34,550 bases of DNA. It comes from Bacteroidaceae bacterium (GTDB lineage Bacteria > Bacteroidota > Bacteroidia > Bacteroidales > Barnesiellaceae_A). The stretch spans positions 1 through 34,550 of the forward strand of contig JAFQRE010000008.1 in NCBI GenBank assembly GCA_017410245.1. The letters run 5' to 3'. This document shows, in pieces, positions 1 through 7,679 of this stretch. Position 1 is the stretch's first letter. The number at the start of each line of letters is the position of its first letter. A model generated the notes under the pieces. That model ran no database searches. It saw nothing but the letters and a program-made list of their open reading frames with translations, and was not told the origin of the DNA. A program made the translations under genes and the position numbers.

Positions 1-99
1 CGCGCCACTTTCTACTTCTCGGACTACCGCCAACTTGAAACTCATCGGATAGTCGCGTTGCGTTCGCTTGATATACAAGCTTTTACTCTTTTCTTCCAT
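1..99 (-). CDS. IS3-family transposase OrfA, N-terminal fragment (runs off the left edge)
   Basis: Reading the minus strand from an ATG at 97-99 gives 33 in-frame codons starting MEEKSKSLYIKRTQRDYP and ending at the window edge. The segment YPMSFKLAVVREVESG resembles the start of the helix-turn-helix DNA-binding domain of IS3-family OrfA proteins. The start lies 17 bp inside a terminal inverted repeat (117-141), the normal spacing for a first transposase ORF. The remainder of the element, including the catalytic OrfB, would lie left of the window. The IS3 assignment is supported by the matching inverted repeat and the OrfB tail at the opposite edge. The fragment is too short to name the element. 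Confidence 0.75.
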   Translation of the reverse strand, partial: MEEKSKSLYIKRTQRDYPMSFKLAVVREVESGA

Positions 100-116
100 A
101 GATTTACTTTTTATTG

Positions 117-141
117 TGTAACGCTATTTTAGGACGGGACA
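117..141 (-). repeat. Terminal inverted repeat of the left IS3-family element
   Basis: On the minus strand this 25-bp stretch begins TGTCCCGTCC and ends GTTACA. It matches 21 of 25 positions with the segment at 34240-34264 read on the plus strand. Both start with TG at the outer edge, as IS3-family ends usually do. It therefore marks the upstream tip of the left element. The partner end lies outside the window, so a target duplication cannot be checked. Confidence 0.75.
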
Positions 142-154
142 AAAGGTATAAAAA

Positions 155-186
155 AAGCCTGCCACCTGGTGAGCAGGGGCAGGCTT
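155..186 (-). terminator. Rho-independent terminator after ackA
   Basis: A 9-bp perfect stem (AAGCCTGCC pairing with GGCAGGCTT) encloses a 14-nt loop. On the minus strand it is followed by a run of T. It sits 22 bp past the ackA stop codon, where the end of the pta-ackA transcript is expected. The IS end begins 13 bp further on, so the element lies just outside the terminator and leaves the operon intact. Confidence 0.85.
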
Positions 187-207
187 GAGAAAAAGAGTTA
201 TGTAAGA

Positions 208-1410
208 TTACAATTTCTCTACGATTTCGCGAGTGTCGGTAGCAATCATCAACTCCTCGTCGGTGGGTATTACTACAACTTTCACAGTAGAGTCGGGTGT
301 GCTCAACAAGCACTCTTTACCACGAGTCTTGGCATTGAGTTCTTTGTCGATCTTAACACCCATGAATGACAAGTTGTCGGTAACAACTTCACGAGTAGTA
401 GTTTGGTTTTCACCAACACCACCGGTGAATACGATAACATCAACACCATTCATAGCTGCGATGTAAGAACCTACGTATTTGATAATGCGGTACTCATACA
501 TGTCGAGAGCCAACTTGGCACGCTCGTTGCCTGCTTTGATAGCGTCTTCAACATCACGCATATCCGATGAGATACCTGTGATACCCAATACACCGCTTTT
601 CTTGTTGATTAAATTTGAAAGACCGTTTACATCAAGACCCTCTTTGTTCATGATGTAAGCGAGAGCACCGGCATCAACATCACCCGAACGTGTACCCATC
701 ATCAAGCCTTCAACGGGAGTGAGACCCATAGAAGTATCTACCGATACACCATTCATAACGGCTGTGATAGAACCACCGTTACCAATGTGGCAAGTGATGA
801 TTTTTTGATCTTCGTAGGGGAGGCCGAGGAATTCGCAAGCGCGACGTGATACGTAGCGGTGGCTTGTTCCGTGGAAACCGTAGCGACGTACACCGTATTT
901 CTCATACATCTCGTAGGGGAGAGGATACATGTAAGCCTTGGCGGGCATTGTTTGGTGGAAAGCTGTGTCAAATACACCTACTTGGGGTGCGTTGGGCAAC
1001 AACTCGCTGATAGCCTCGATACCGATGATGTTGGCGGGGTTGTGCAAGGGTGCCAAGTCGTAGCACTCTTTTACTTGAGCTATCATCTCGTCGGTAATGA
1101 GAACGCTGCTGTTGAACTTCTCGGCACCATGAACTACACGGTGGCCTACAGCCGAAATCTCATCGATTGTTTTGATGCAACCATACTCTTCGTTGGTGAG
1201 AACATTGAGGATAGTACCGATAGCTGAGCGGTGCTCGGGCATATCTACTTCGAGGATTTTTTTCTCACCGTTGGGGAGGGTAAATTTGATAAAAGAGTCT
1301 TTGAGACCTAACTTCTCAACACCACCTTGAGCCATTACTTCTTGGCTGTCGAGGTCGAAGAGTTTGTATTTTACTGATGAACTTCCGCAGTTCAAAACCA
1401 AAATTTTCAT
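208..1410 (-). CDS. ackA: Acetate kinase
   Basis: This 400-residue protein has the usual family length. It interconverts acetyl phosphate + ADP and acetate + ATP in the cytoplasm, the final substrate-level phosphorylation step of acetate fermentation. Family signatures are clear: the N-terminal LVLNCGSSSVKYKL (Asn7), VGHRVVHG (Arg91), FDTAFHQTMP (Asp148), RRYGFHGTSH (His180), the HIGNGGS phosphate loop, MGTRSGDVD (Arg241) and GGVGEN near 330. These fall at or very near the positions of the catalytic residues in characterised acetate kinases. It lies 38 bp downstream of pta on the same strand, so the two are almost certainly co-transcribed, and a terminator follows at 155-186. Nothing is broken or unusual. 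Confidence 0.97.
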   Translation of the reverse strand: MKILVLNCGSSSVKYKLFDLDSQEVMAQGGVEKLGLKDSFIKFTLPNGEKKILEVDMPEHRSAIGTILNVLTNEEYGCIKTIDEISAVGHRVVHGAEKFNSSVLITDEMIAQVKECYDLAPLHNPANIIGIEAISELLPNAPQVGVFDTAFHQTMPAKAYMYPLPYEMYEKYGVRRYGFHGTSHRYVSRRACEFLGLPYEDQKIITCHIGNGGSITAVMNGVSVDTSMGLTPVEGLMMGTRSGDVDAGALAYIMNKEGLDVNGLSNLINKKSGVLGITGISSDMRDVEDAIKAGNERAKLALDMYEYRIIKYVGSYIAAMNGVDVIVFTGGVGENQTTTREVVTDNLSFMGVKIDKELNAKTRGKECLLSTPDSTVKVVVIPTDEELMIATDTREIVEKL

Positions 1411-1448
1411 CTCTATATATTTATTGATTACAGATTTCAGAAGATAGA

Positions 1449-2462
1449 TTATTTACCGGCTTTCAAACCAATAGCTTGAGTAGCAGTGATAGCAACGAGT
1501 TTATAGATGTCATCAACACTGCAACCACGAGATAGGTCGTTTACAGGAGCTGCAATACCTTGCAATACAGGACCTACAGCCTCGGCACCTGCCAAGCGTT
1601 GTACGAGTTTGTATGCGATATTACCAACTTCGAGAGTGGGGAATACGAGGGTGTTGGCGTGACCGGCAATCTTGCTACCGGGAGCTTTAGAAGCACCTAC
1701 CGAAGGTACGATAGCTGCGTCGGCTTGCAACTCGCCATCGATAGCAAATTCGGGAGCCATCTCTTGTGCCAAACGTGTAGCCTCAACTACTTTGTCAACC
1801 AGCTCATTCTTGGCACTACCCTTGGTAGAGAAGCTGAGCATAGCAACTCGAGGCTCGATAGCGGCGATGTCGCGAGCTGTGCGAGCTGTTGAAACGGCGA
1901 TTTGAGCCAACTCTTGTGCGTTGGGGTTGGGCATAACAGCGCAGTCGGCAAATACAAGTGTGCCATTCTCGCCATATTCGGCCTTGGGAACGAACATAAG
2001 GAATGCACCAGATACGACATTGATACCGGGCATAGTCTTGATGATTTGCAAAGCGGGACGGAGAACATCACCGGTAGTGTTTTGTGCACCGGCTACTTCA
2101 CCATCGGCATCACCATTCTTGATGATAAGTGTACCCAAATACAAGGGATCCTCAGCAAGTGCAGTAGCTTTCTCTATAGTCATACCCTTTGACTTGCGCA
2201 ACTCGAAAAGCAAGTTGGCGTATACCTCTTTGCGGGGGTTGTTTACGGGGTCGATGATTGTAGCCTTGTCGATGTTGGTAAGGTTGTGTTTTTCAGCAAG
2301 GGCTTTAATCTCTTCGGGGTTGCCGATAAGGATTACATCAACTACTTGGTCGGCCAATAGGCGGTCGGCAGCTTTCAAGGTACGCTCTTCGGTACCTTCG
2401 GGAAGAACGATGCGTTGCTTGTTAGCTTTGGCTCGCTCAATGATTTGTTTAATCAAGTCCAT
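1449..2462 (-). CDS. pta: Phosphate acetyltransferase (short, single-domain form)
   Basis: Starting at the ATG at 2460-2462, the protein is 337 residues and begins MDLIKQIIERAKANKQRIVLP. That is the length of the compact Pta class lacking the N-terminal regulatory domain of the enterobacterial enzyme. The frame can be extended upstream, but the extra 33 residues (with KYIGNVSLFSLYL) do not look like Pta and would overlap the promoter at 2508-2515, so the short start is preferred. Typical PTA_PTB features are LPEGTEERTLKAA, DGEVAGA, SFSTKGSA, DGELQADAA, FPTLEVGNIAYKL and PVNDLSRGCSVDDI. It transfers acetyl from acetyl-CoA to phosphate, feeding acetate kinase encoded just downstream. Confidence 0.96.
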   Translation of the reverse strand: MDLIKQIIERAKANKQRIVLPEGTEERTLKAADRLLADQVVDVILIGNPEEIKALAEKHNLTNIDKATIIDPVNNPRKEVYANLLFELRKSKGMTIEKATALAEDPLYLGTLIIKNGDADGEVAGAQNTTGDVLRPALQIIKTMPGINVVSGAFLMFVPKAEYGENGTLVFADCAVMPNPNAQELAQIAVSTARTARDIAAIEPRVAMLSFSTKGSAKNELVDKVVEATRLAQEMAPEFAIDGELQADAAIVPSVGASKAPGSKIAGHANTLVFPTLEVGNIAYKLVQRLAGAEAVGPVLQGIAAPVNDLSRGCSVDDIYKLVAITATQAIGLKAGK

Positions 2463-2507
2463 TGTAAGTATTATTAAAGGTTGGAATTTGTCTTTGCATA
2501 TTTTGTG

Positions 2508-2515
2508 CAAATATA
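2508..2515 (-). promoter_or_regulatory. Promoter -7 box for pta-ackA
   Basis: On the minus strand this reads TATATTTG, an exact match to the Bacteroidales -7 consensus TAnnTTTG. Transcription would begin about 7 bp downstream, giving a leader of roughly 40 nt before pta. No clear -33 TTTG is visible at the expected distance. Confidence 0.55.
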
Positions 2516-2677
2516 AGGAAAAAAGCGATACGTTGCCTATATATTTTTGCTTAAAATTCAAGTGATATTAATAATTATGATTTTAATCGCAATTATTTCT
2601 ATCTGCCTCAGAGTGCTGCGTGTGTTGTGATGAGTAAAAATATTGCTTTAAAGGTTGCATAATATCGATAAAAATTG

Positions 2678-2685
2678 TATATTAG
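2678..2685 (+). promoter_or_regulatory. Possible promoter for the START-like protein gene
   Basis: TATATTAG differs from TAnnTTTG at one position and has TTG 20 bp upstream (2655-2657). It would give a leader of about 65 nt to the start at 2758. The rest of the pta-START intergenic region (2516-2757) is AT-rich, with nothing else recognisable. Confidence 0.35.
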
Positions 2686-2757
2686 CGACCAAAAAGTAAT
2701 AATTGTTACAAAAACGGGCATCGTAGTGCATTCGGTGTCGCTATTTTATACAGTGAT

Positions 2758-3144
2758 ATGGATAAGGAAAAGTTTGTCATAGAATACGATTTTAAGAAGG
2801 TATCGCCTACGTTGTTGTGGGGCTTTCTCAGTACAGCACCCGGGCTCGAAGAGTGGTTTGCCGATAAAGTAGAGAGTAACGAGAAAGAGTTTACATTCTA
2901 TTGGAACAAGACTCCGCAAGTAGCCCATCTTGTCAGCTCGCGAGTGGGAGTGTTTGTACGGTTTCATTGGATAGAAGATGATGCCGAGCGTGCATTTTTT
3001 GAGATGCGTATTACTACCTCAGAACTTACCGGGGCAACAATGCTGTCGGTGACCGATTTTGCAACTCCCGATGAAATGGAAGATTTGCGCGAATTGTGGG
3101 ATAATGAGATTGAGAGATTGCAACGCCGATTGGGTGTGTTGTAA
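2758..3144 (+). CDS. START-like domain protein (Bacteroidetes AHSA1/START_2-like family)
   Basis: A 128-residue soluble protein with no signal peptide or membrane segment. Its sequence (PTLLWGFLSTAPGLEEWFADKV, then FYWNKTPQ, VRFHWIEDD, FFEMRI, LSVTDFA, and a C-terminal helix DEMEDLRELWDNEIERLQRRLG) fits the helix-grip START/Bet v1 fold of small proteins widespread in Bacteroidota. The fold binds hydrophobic ligands or acts in a chaperone-like way in other families; no specific function is known to me for this one. It is preceded by a weak promoter-like site and followed by 181 bp before the permease gene, which has its own promoter, so it is probably monocistronic. Confidence 0.8.
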   Translation: MDKEKFVIEYDFKKVSPTLLWGFLSTAPGLEEWFADKVESNEKEFTFYWNKTPQVAHLVSSRVGVFVRFHWIEDDAERAFFEMRITTSELTGATMLSVTDFATPDEMEDLRELWDNEIERLQRRLGVL

Positions 3145-3267
3145 TGTGCAAGCATCTATGAACACAGGTTGCGATGTAGCTTTGTTGTTTTGTAGTATCA
3201 ATTTTTTTTGATTACCATTAATATTTTTGTTTTATTCACATCTTGTAGCCTAATTGTATGGCAGTGA

Positions 3268-3300
3268 GTTGTGAAATGTCGATTTTTTGCGCTAATTTTG
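3268..3300 (+). promoter_or_regulatory. Promoter for the permease-ribBA-yigZ operon
   Basis: TAATTTTG at 3293-3300 matches the -7 consensus exactly, and GTTG at 3268-3271 lies 21 bp upstream as a -33 element. The predicted start near 3307 leaves a leader of about 20 nt before the ATG at 3326. Confidence 0.6.
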
Positions 3301-3325
3301 CACGTTGAAATAGCTCACACGTGTA

Positions 3326-5251
3326 ATGATACGACCCAAGAGACTATATACATTCATGATACAGAGCTTTCTGCCTGTATTTTTCATGACATTCTTCATC
3401 TGCCTATTTATAGTGCTGATGCAATTTTTGTGGAAGTATGTCGATGAAATGGTGGGTAAGGGTCTTGAGATGTCGGTACTATTCGAGCTGTTCTTTTATG
3501 CAGCCTTGACTATGGTGCCGTTGGCATTGCCTTTGTCTATCTTGTTGGCTTCACTGATGACCTTTGGAAACTTGGGTGAGCGCCTTGAACTGCTGTCGAT
3601 AAAGGCTGCCGGTGTATCGTTGCTGAAAGTGATGCGTCCGCTCATCTTGTTGGTGAGTGTGATTGCAGTCATGGCCTTCTTCTTCCAAAACGATGTCTTG
3701 CCCAAGGCGCAAGTGAAGATGTGGACGTTGTTGTACTCGATGCGTCAGAAGTCGCCCGAATTGGATATTCCCGAAGGTGTTTTCTATGACCAGATAAACG
3801 GCTATAACCTCTATGTACAGACCAAAAATCGCGATAAAAACCGCTTGGAGGGTATGATGATATACGATATGTCGCAGGGATTTGATAATGCGATGATTGT
3901 CATGGCCGACTCGGGTCGCCTCAAAACTACTGCCGATAAGAAACACGTGATATTGACATTGTATAGTGGCGAGTCGTTTGAGAACCTCAAGAGCGAGAGA
4001 TCCAACTCATATACCAACATTCCTTATCGTCGTGAGACATTTTCAATGAAAGAGTTGCTTATAGCCTTTGATGGCAACTTCAATAGGCTCGATGACGATA
4101 TGATGGCAAGCCAGTATGTGGGTAAAAACTATTCGGAGTTGCGCACCTCTATCGACTCGTTGAATGTATTGGTTGATAGTCTTGGCAGCGACTTTTCAAC
4201 ACGTCTCAAAGGGTCGGGATACTTTGGCATTCATAATGAAAATATGCCCACCGACTCGGCTGCACGTGCCCGTCGCTTACAACGAGAACATGATGCGGCA
4301 TTGGCAACCAACCTCGACTCGTTGTGGCTGGGAGAGAACAATCAGCGCCGACAGCTTTATGTGTCGCGAGCCTTGGAGCGTGCCAATACCTACAAGAACA
4401 ACTATGAGTTCAATTCTATAACCCTATCGGACAAGCGCACAACCATTCGCCGACACGAAATAGAGTTGATGAAGAAGTTTACATTGTCATTGGCATGTAT
4501 CATATTCTTCTTTATCGGAGCTCCGTTGGGAGCCATCATTCGCAAGGGCGGATTGGCTGTCCCTATTGTTGTGTCGGTAATATTGTTTATCATATATTAT
4601 ATAATAGACAATACGGGATACAAATTGGCACGCGATGGTGTGTGGCCGGTGTGGCAAGGTATATGGCTCAGTTCGGCGGTCTTGATGCCATTGGGTATCT
4701 TTCTTACATCGCGAGCTACCAAGGACTCGGCAGTGCTCAATCTCGATTTGTATGCCGACTTTTTCCGCCACTTGTTTGGTCGTGACAAGGTGCGTAAAGT
4801 GTCGCATAAAGAGATTGTGATGGCCGAGATGGATATGGAAGTGGCCGAGCAGAAATTGGTCGATCTCACATCATTGTGTCGTGAGTTTGTCGCTAACAAT
4901 AAGTCGTTGCATTATGGAGCCTATTGGTTGCGTGGGTATGATACGAATGCCATGCGACGCTTGTCGGACGAAATAGAATTGTTCATTGCCTATACATCGG
5001 AGACTACCAATGCGCTCATAACAACCAAGCTGATGGACTATCCTGTAGTGATACCTGATCGTATATTGGCTCCCACACGCATCAAGGTACTTGATGTGCT
5101 GGCCATGATTTTTGTCCCGGTGGGATTGCCCATCTATTGGATAGCAAAGCACAAATATCGCACCTTGATACGTCAAGTAGAAGCTGTATGCAGTGCCAAT
5201 GAGGAGTTGGCAGTATTGCTGCAAAGAGCCATTAGAGATAATAGAAAATAA
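3326..5251 (+). CDS. LptF/LptG-family permease (YjgP/YjgQ), long form with C-terminal extension
   Basis: A 641-residue inner-membrane protein of the YjgP/YjgQ family, which extracts lipopolysaccharide from the inner membrane together with the LptB ATPase. It has three transmembrane segments near the N-terminus (about 14-35, 52-80 and 104-122), a large periplasmic region (about 125-380), and three more segments (about 385-402, 410-427 and 443-461). The family motif [13 protein letters not shown] is at about 397-409. Escherichia coli homologues are about 360 residues. The excess here lies in a longer periplasmic part with an Arg/Ala-rich helical stretch (about 265-380) and a tail of about 180 residues after the sixth segment, carrying one further hydrophobic segment (589-607). 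It is the first gene of a probable operon; ribBA follows after 17 bp. Whether it acts as LptF, LptG or both cannot be decided here. Confidence 0.9.
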   Translation: MIRPKRLYTFMIQSFLPVFFMTFFICLFIVLMQFLWKYVDEMVGKGLEMSVLFELFFYAALTMVPLALPLSILLASLMTFGNLGERLELLSIKAAGVSLLKVMRPLILLVSVIAVMAFFFQNDVLPKAQVKMWTLLYSMRQKSPELDIPEGVFYDQINGYNLYVQTKNRDKNRLEGMMIYDMSQGFDNAMIVMADSGRLKTTADKKHVILTLYSGESFENLKSERSNSYTNIPYRRETFSMKELLIAFDGNFNRLDDDMMASQYVGKNYSELRTSIDSLNVLVDSLGSDFSTRLKGSGYFGIHNENMPTDSAARARRLQREHDAALATNLDSLWLGENNQRRQLYVSRALERANTYKNNYEFNSITLSDKRTTIRRHEIELMKKFTLSLACIIFFFIGAPLGAIIRKGGLAVPIVVSVILFIIYYIIDNTGYKLARDGVWPVWQGIWLSSAVLMPLGIFLTSRATKDSAVLNLDLYADFFRHLFGRDKVRKVSHKEIVMAEMDMEVAEQKLVDLTSLCREFVANNKSLHYGAYWLRGYDTNAMRRLSDEIELFIAYTSETTNALITTKLMDYPVVIPDRILAPTRIKVLDVLAMIFVPVGLPIYWIAKHKYRTLIRQVEAVCSANEELAVLLQRAIRDNRK

Positions 5252-5268
5252 TAAAAATAACTATAACT

Positions 5269-6492
5269 ATGGAGAACCAAAAAATTGTACTCAACACAAT
5301 CGAGGAAGCTCTTGAGGACTTCCGTCAAGGCAAGTTTGTAATTGTTGTAGATGATGAGGATCGTGAAAACGAAGGCGACTTTATCATAGCAGCCGAGAAG
5401 ATAACCCCCGAGAAGGTGAATTTTATGCTCACTGTAGGTCGTGGTGTACTTTGTACTCCTATCACTGAGGATCGTTGTCGTGAATTGGAACTCGATATGC
5501 AGGTATCGGACAATACATCGTTGTTAGGTACCCCCTTTACAGTAACCGTAGATAGAGTGGGTGCCGGTTGCACCACCGGTGTGTCAATGAGCGACCGTGC
5601 CATCACTATCAAGTCGCTTGCCGATCCCACTATGAAGCCTACCGACTTTGGTCGTCCCGGCCACGTCAATCCGTTGCGTGCTCGTTCTAAGGGTGTGTTG
5701 GCTCGTGCCGGACATACCGAAGCAGCTGTCGATTTGGCTCGCCTCTCGGGACTTTATCCTGCGGCTGCTCTTATTGAGATTATCAACGAAGATGGAACAA
5801 TGGCACGTCTGCCTCAATTGTATGAGATTGCCAAGAAATATGATATGAAGCTCATTGCCATTGCCGACCTTATCAAGTATCGATTGCAACGTGAAACCGT
5901 TGTTGAACGTGGCGATGAGGTGGCTATGCCCACCGAGTTTGGCGAGTTTCGCCTTATTCCTTTCCGCCAAGTGAGCAATGGAGTAGAGCATATAGCTCTT
6001 GTAAAAGGCGAATGGCAACCCGAAGAGCCGGTGCTTGTGCGTATGCACTCATCGTGTATGACAGGAGATATCTTTGGCTCGAAACGTTGCGATTGTGGCG
6101 AACAACTGCATGAAGCTATGCGTAAAATATGCGCCGAGGGTAAGGGCGTGTTGGTATATATGAGCCAAGAGGGTCGTGGTATAGGACTCATGAACAAGAT
6201 AAAAGCCTATAAGTTGCAAGAGCAAGGCATGGATACTGTAGAGGCCAACTTGCACCTCGGATTTAAAGCCGACGAGCGCGACTATGGCTCGGGTGCTTCT
6301 ATCTTGCGCGAACTCGGTGTACGCAACATTCGCCTCATGACCAACAATCCTACCAAGCGTATAGGTCTTGAGGGCTATGGCTTGCATATTGTAGAGAATG
6401 TACCTATTGAGGTGAAGCCCAATCCCTACAACGAGCGTTACCTGCACACCAAGAAGGAGCGCATGGGACACGACTTGCACCAAGTAGATTAA
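5269..6492 (+). CDS. ribBA: Bifunctional 3,4-dihydroxy-2-butanone-4-phosphate synthase / GTP cyclohydrolase II
   Basis: A 407-residue fusion of the two committing enzymes of riboflavin synthesis. Residues 1-205 are the RibB half, with the acidic metal-binding [11 protein letters not shown] (28-38) and [10 protein letters not shown]...[12 protein letters not shown] (129-159). Residues 206-407 are the RibA half, with zinc ligands Cys263, Cys274 and Cys276 in [23 protein letters not shown], then SQEGRGIGL (299-307) and LMTNNPTKR (356-364). Both halves appear catalytically complete. It makes the four-carbon unit and the pyrimidine precursor for FMN and FAD, which the flavin-rich NQR complex encoded later in the window requires. 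It lies 17 bp after the permease gene. No FMN riboswitch is visible before it. Confidence 0.97.
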   Translation: MENQKIVLNTIEEALEDFRQGKFVIVVDDEDRENEGDFIIAAEKITPEKVNFMLTVGRGVLCTPITEDRCRELELDMQVSDNTSLLGTPFTVTVDRVGAGCTTGVSMSDRAITIKSLADPTMKPTDFGRPGHVNPLRARSKGVLARAGHTEAAVDLARLSGLYPAAALIEIINEDGTMARLPQLYEIAKKYDMKLIAIADLIKYRLQRETVVERGDEVAMPTEFGEFRLIPFRQVSNGVEHIALVKGEWQPEEPVLVRMHSSCMTGDIFGSKRCDCGEQLHEAMRKICAEGKGVLVYMSQEGRGIGLMNKIKAYKLQEQGMDTVEANLHLGFKADERDYGSGASILRELGVRNIRLMTNNPTKRIGLEGYGLHIVENVPIEVKPNPYNERYLHTKKERMGHDLHQVD

Positions 6493-6525
6493 TGGGGGAT
6501 ATCTATCATCGTTTAACCTGATTGT

Positions 6526-7182
6526 ATGCAAGATACTTATCTCACTATAGAGGCTTCGGGCGAAGGTATTTTCAAGGAGAAAATGAGTCGTTTTCTCTCC
6601 TTCGCCATACCTGTCTCTACGGTGAGTGAGGCTCGCGAATACATTGAGATGTATCGCAAGGAGTACTACGATGCACGGCATGTGTGTTGGGCATACATGA
6701 TAGGCCATGAGCGTACTTGCTTTCGTGCCAACGACAATGGCGAGCCTTCGGGTACTGCGGGCAAGCCTATATTGGGACAAATCAACTCCAACAACCTTAC
6801 CGATATACTCATCATCGTGGTGCGATACTTTGGTGGTATCAAGTTGGGAACAGGAGGTCTTATCGTAGCATACAAGCAGGCTGCTGCCGAGGCTATAGCT
6901 GCGTGCAATATAGTGGAATGTCTTGTCGAAGATACTATCCATATACGATTTGAATATCCGCTGATGAACGATGTGATGCGCATTGTCAAGGAGGAGCAAC
7001 CAACGGTTTTGTCACAAACGTTCGAGATGGATTGTGAGATGTCGTTGCGTCTGCGACGGTCGGGGATAGAGCGACTATGTGCCCGACTTGAGAAGATACA
7101 GGGGCTCACGTTTTTCGACAAAGAAGAAGAGCTTGAAGATGACGATGACCCGCTCGATGAAGATGTTGTGCCGGAAGAGTGA
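6526..7182 (+). CDS. yigZ: YigZ / IMPACT family protein (UPF0029)
   Basis: A 218-residue cytoplasmic protein. The N-terminal UPF0029 domain shows KEKMSRFLSFAIPV, then the conserved NDNGEPSGTAGKPIL and VVRYFGGIKLGTGGLIVAY. These are hallmarks of the bacterial YigZ and eukaryotic IMPACT proteins. The C-terminal part matches the DUF1949-like ferredoxin-fold domain. The last 20 residues are highly acidic (EEELEDDDDPLDED), an extension not typical of the E. coli protein. The family is linked to translation regulation in eukaryotes; the bacterial role is unsettled. It follows ribBA by 33 bp, and a terminator begins 54 bp after its stop codon, so it is the last gene of its operon. Confidence 0.92.
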   Translation: MQDTYLTIEASGEGIFKEKMSRFLSFAIPVSTVSEAREYIEMYRKEYYDARHVCWAYMIGHERTCFRANDNGEPSGTAGKPILGQINSNNLTDILIIVVRYFGGIKLGTGGLIVAYKQAAAEAIAACNIVECLVEDTIHIRFEYPLMNDVMRIVKEEQPTVLSQTFEMDCEMSLRLRRSGIERLCARLEKIQGLTFFDKEEELEDDDDPLDEDVVPEE

Positions 7183-7236
7183 TGGGCTATTGGGCGGTAT
7201 AAAAAATGGGGTTTAAAAAAAATATGACAAAAAAAG

Positions 7237-7270
7237 CTTTCGTTACTGTGAAGTAATGAAAGTTTTTTTT
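7237..7270 (+). terminator. Rho-independent terminator after yigZ
   Basis: A 10-bp stem (7237-7246 with 7253-7262, one G-T wobble) with a 6-nt loop is followed by eight T. An A-tract on the left side could let it work on the minus strand too. The T-run flows directly into the promoter of the B12 locus. Confidence 0.8.
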
Positions 7271-7277
7271 ACCTTTG
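7247..7277 (+). promoter_or_regulatory. Promoter of the cobalamin-riboswitch operon
   Basis: TACCTTTG at 7270-7277 is an exact -7 consensus match, and TGTG at 7247-7250 lies 19 bp upstream as a -33 element. Transcription would begin near 7284, about 27 nt before the conserved riboswitch core. The -33 sequence sits in the loop of the upstream terminator. Confidence 0.65.
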
Positions 7278-7310
7278 CACTTGCATAGGAGCCTCTATCA
7301 ACGGCGTTGT

Positions 7311-7458
7311 GTGAGGTTAAAAGGGAATCCGGTGTAAATCCGGAACAATACCTGTTGCTGTAAGTCCTATTCTGTAAAGAATGAATGTTTGTTGCACTCT
7401 TTGCCACTGGGTAATACCGGGAAGGCGCAACAATCGGGATAAGTCAGAAGACCTACCT
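7311..7458 (+). ncRNA. Cobalamin riboswitch aptamer
   Basis: The core matches the cobalamin riboswitch consensus block by block. AGGT at 7314-7317 can pair with ACCT at 7451-7454. AAGGGAA is followed by the hairpin CCGGTGTAAATCCGG (7329-7343), then TTGCTGTAAG. The B12-box region comprises GCCACTGG (7403-7410), CCGGGAAGGC and AAGTCAGAAGACC (7441-7453). It lies in a 497-nt gene-free leader directly before four genes that include btuG and btuB. Adenosyl- or methylcobalamin binding is expected to lower expression of the locus. The exact aptamer ends are approximate. Confidence 0.95.
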
Positions 7459-7486
7459 GTGCGTTAAATGGATTTTAACCTGCAGG
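7456..7486 (+). promoter_or_regulatory. Hairpin at the 3' side of the riboswitch aptamer
   Basis: CCTG and GTTAAA pair with TTTAAC and CAGG around a short loop. The position fits the 3' stem-loop (P13-type) that makes a kissing contact with the aptamer in cobalamin riboswitches. This is the likely switch element, but the loop-loop contact was not modelled. Confidence 0.45.
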
Positions 7487-7534
7487 ATACGGGTCTGAGT
7501 CAAAACGTTTTTTTACAGTAAACATATTGTGATA

Positions 7535-7581
7535 GGTAAGATACTCGCATAGAGTATAATTATTATAGATGTATTCTTACC
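7535..7581 (+). promoter_or_regulatory. Long leader hairpin in the riboswitch expression platform
   Basis: GGTAAGATAC pairs with GTATTCTTACC with one bulged T, enclosing a region of about 26 nt. A competing smaller hairpin, ATACTC/GAGTAT (7541-7557), uses part of the same arm. The overlap suggests alternative structures between the aptamer and the downstream terminator. Confidence 0.45.
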
Positions 7582-7615
7582 GACTCTGTGCTACCAAAAC
7601 TGTTTTGAGTTATAG

Positions 7616-7658
7616 AAATGTCGTATTCTGCGTATGTAGAGTTACGACATTTTTTTTT
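7616..7658 (+). terminator. Terminator-like hairpin just before the first B12-locus gene
   Basis: A perfect 10-bp stem AAATGTCGTA/TACGACATTT with a 17-nt loop ends in an unbroken T-run, 21 bp before the ATG at 7680. In this place, between the aptamer and the first gene, it is best read as the transcription-terminating switch of the riboswitch. How ligand binding is passed to it is not evident from simple pairing. Confidence 0.7.
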
Positions 7659-7679
7659 AACATTTAAAACGTATAGATT

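Larger units (their letters stand above)
1..141 (-). mobile_element. IS3-family insertion sequence, upstream end only
   Basis: An inverted repeat at 117-141 and the first codons of OrfA define the upstream tip of an IS3-family element whose body lies left of the window. Confidence 0.75.

Noticed and set aside
2463..2561. A 33-residue N-terminal extension of pta
   Set aside because: The extra residues do not resemble Pta and the extended frame overlaps a -7 box on the same strand; the ATG at 2460-2462 gives the normal family length.
6049..6999. A 316-residue minus-strand frame over ribBA and yigZ
   Set aside because: Antisense to two well-conserved genes, low-complexity composition and no recognisable motif.
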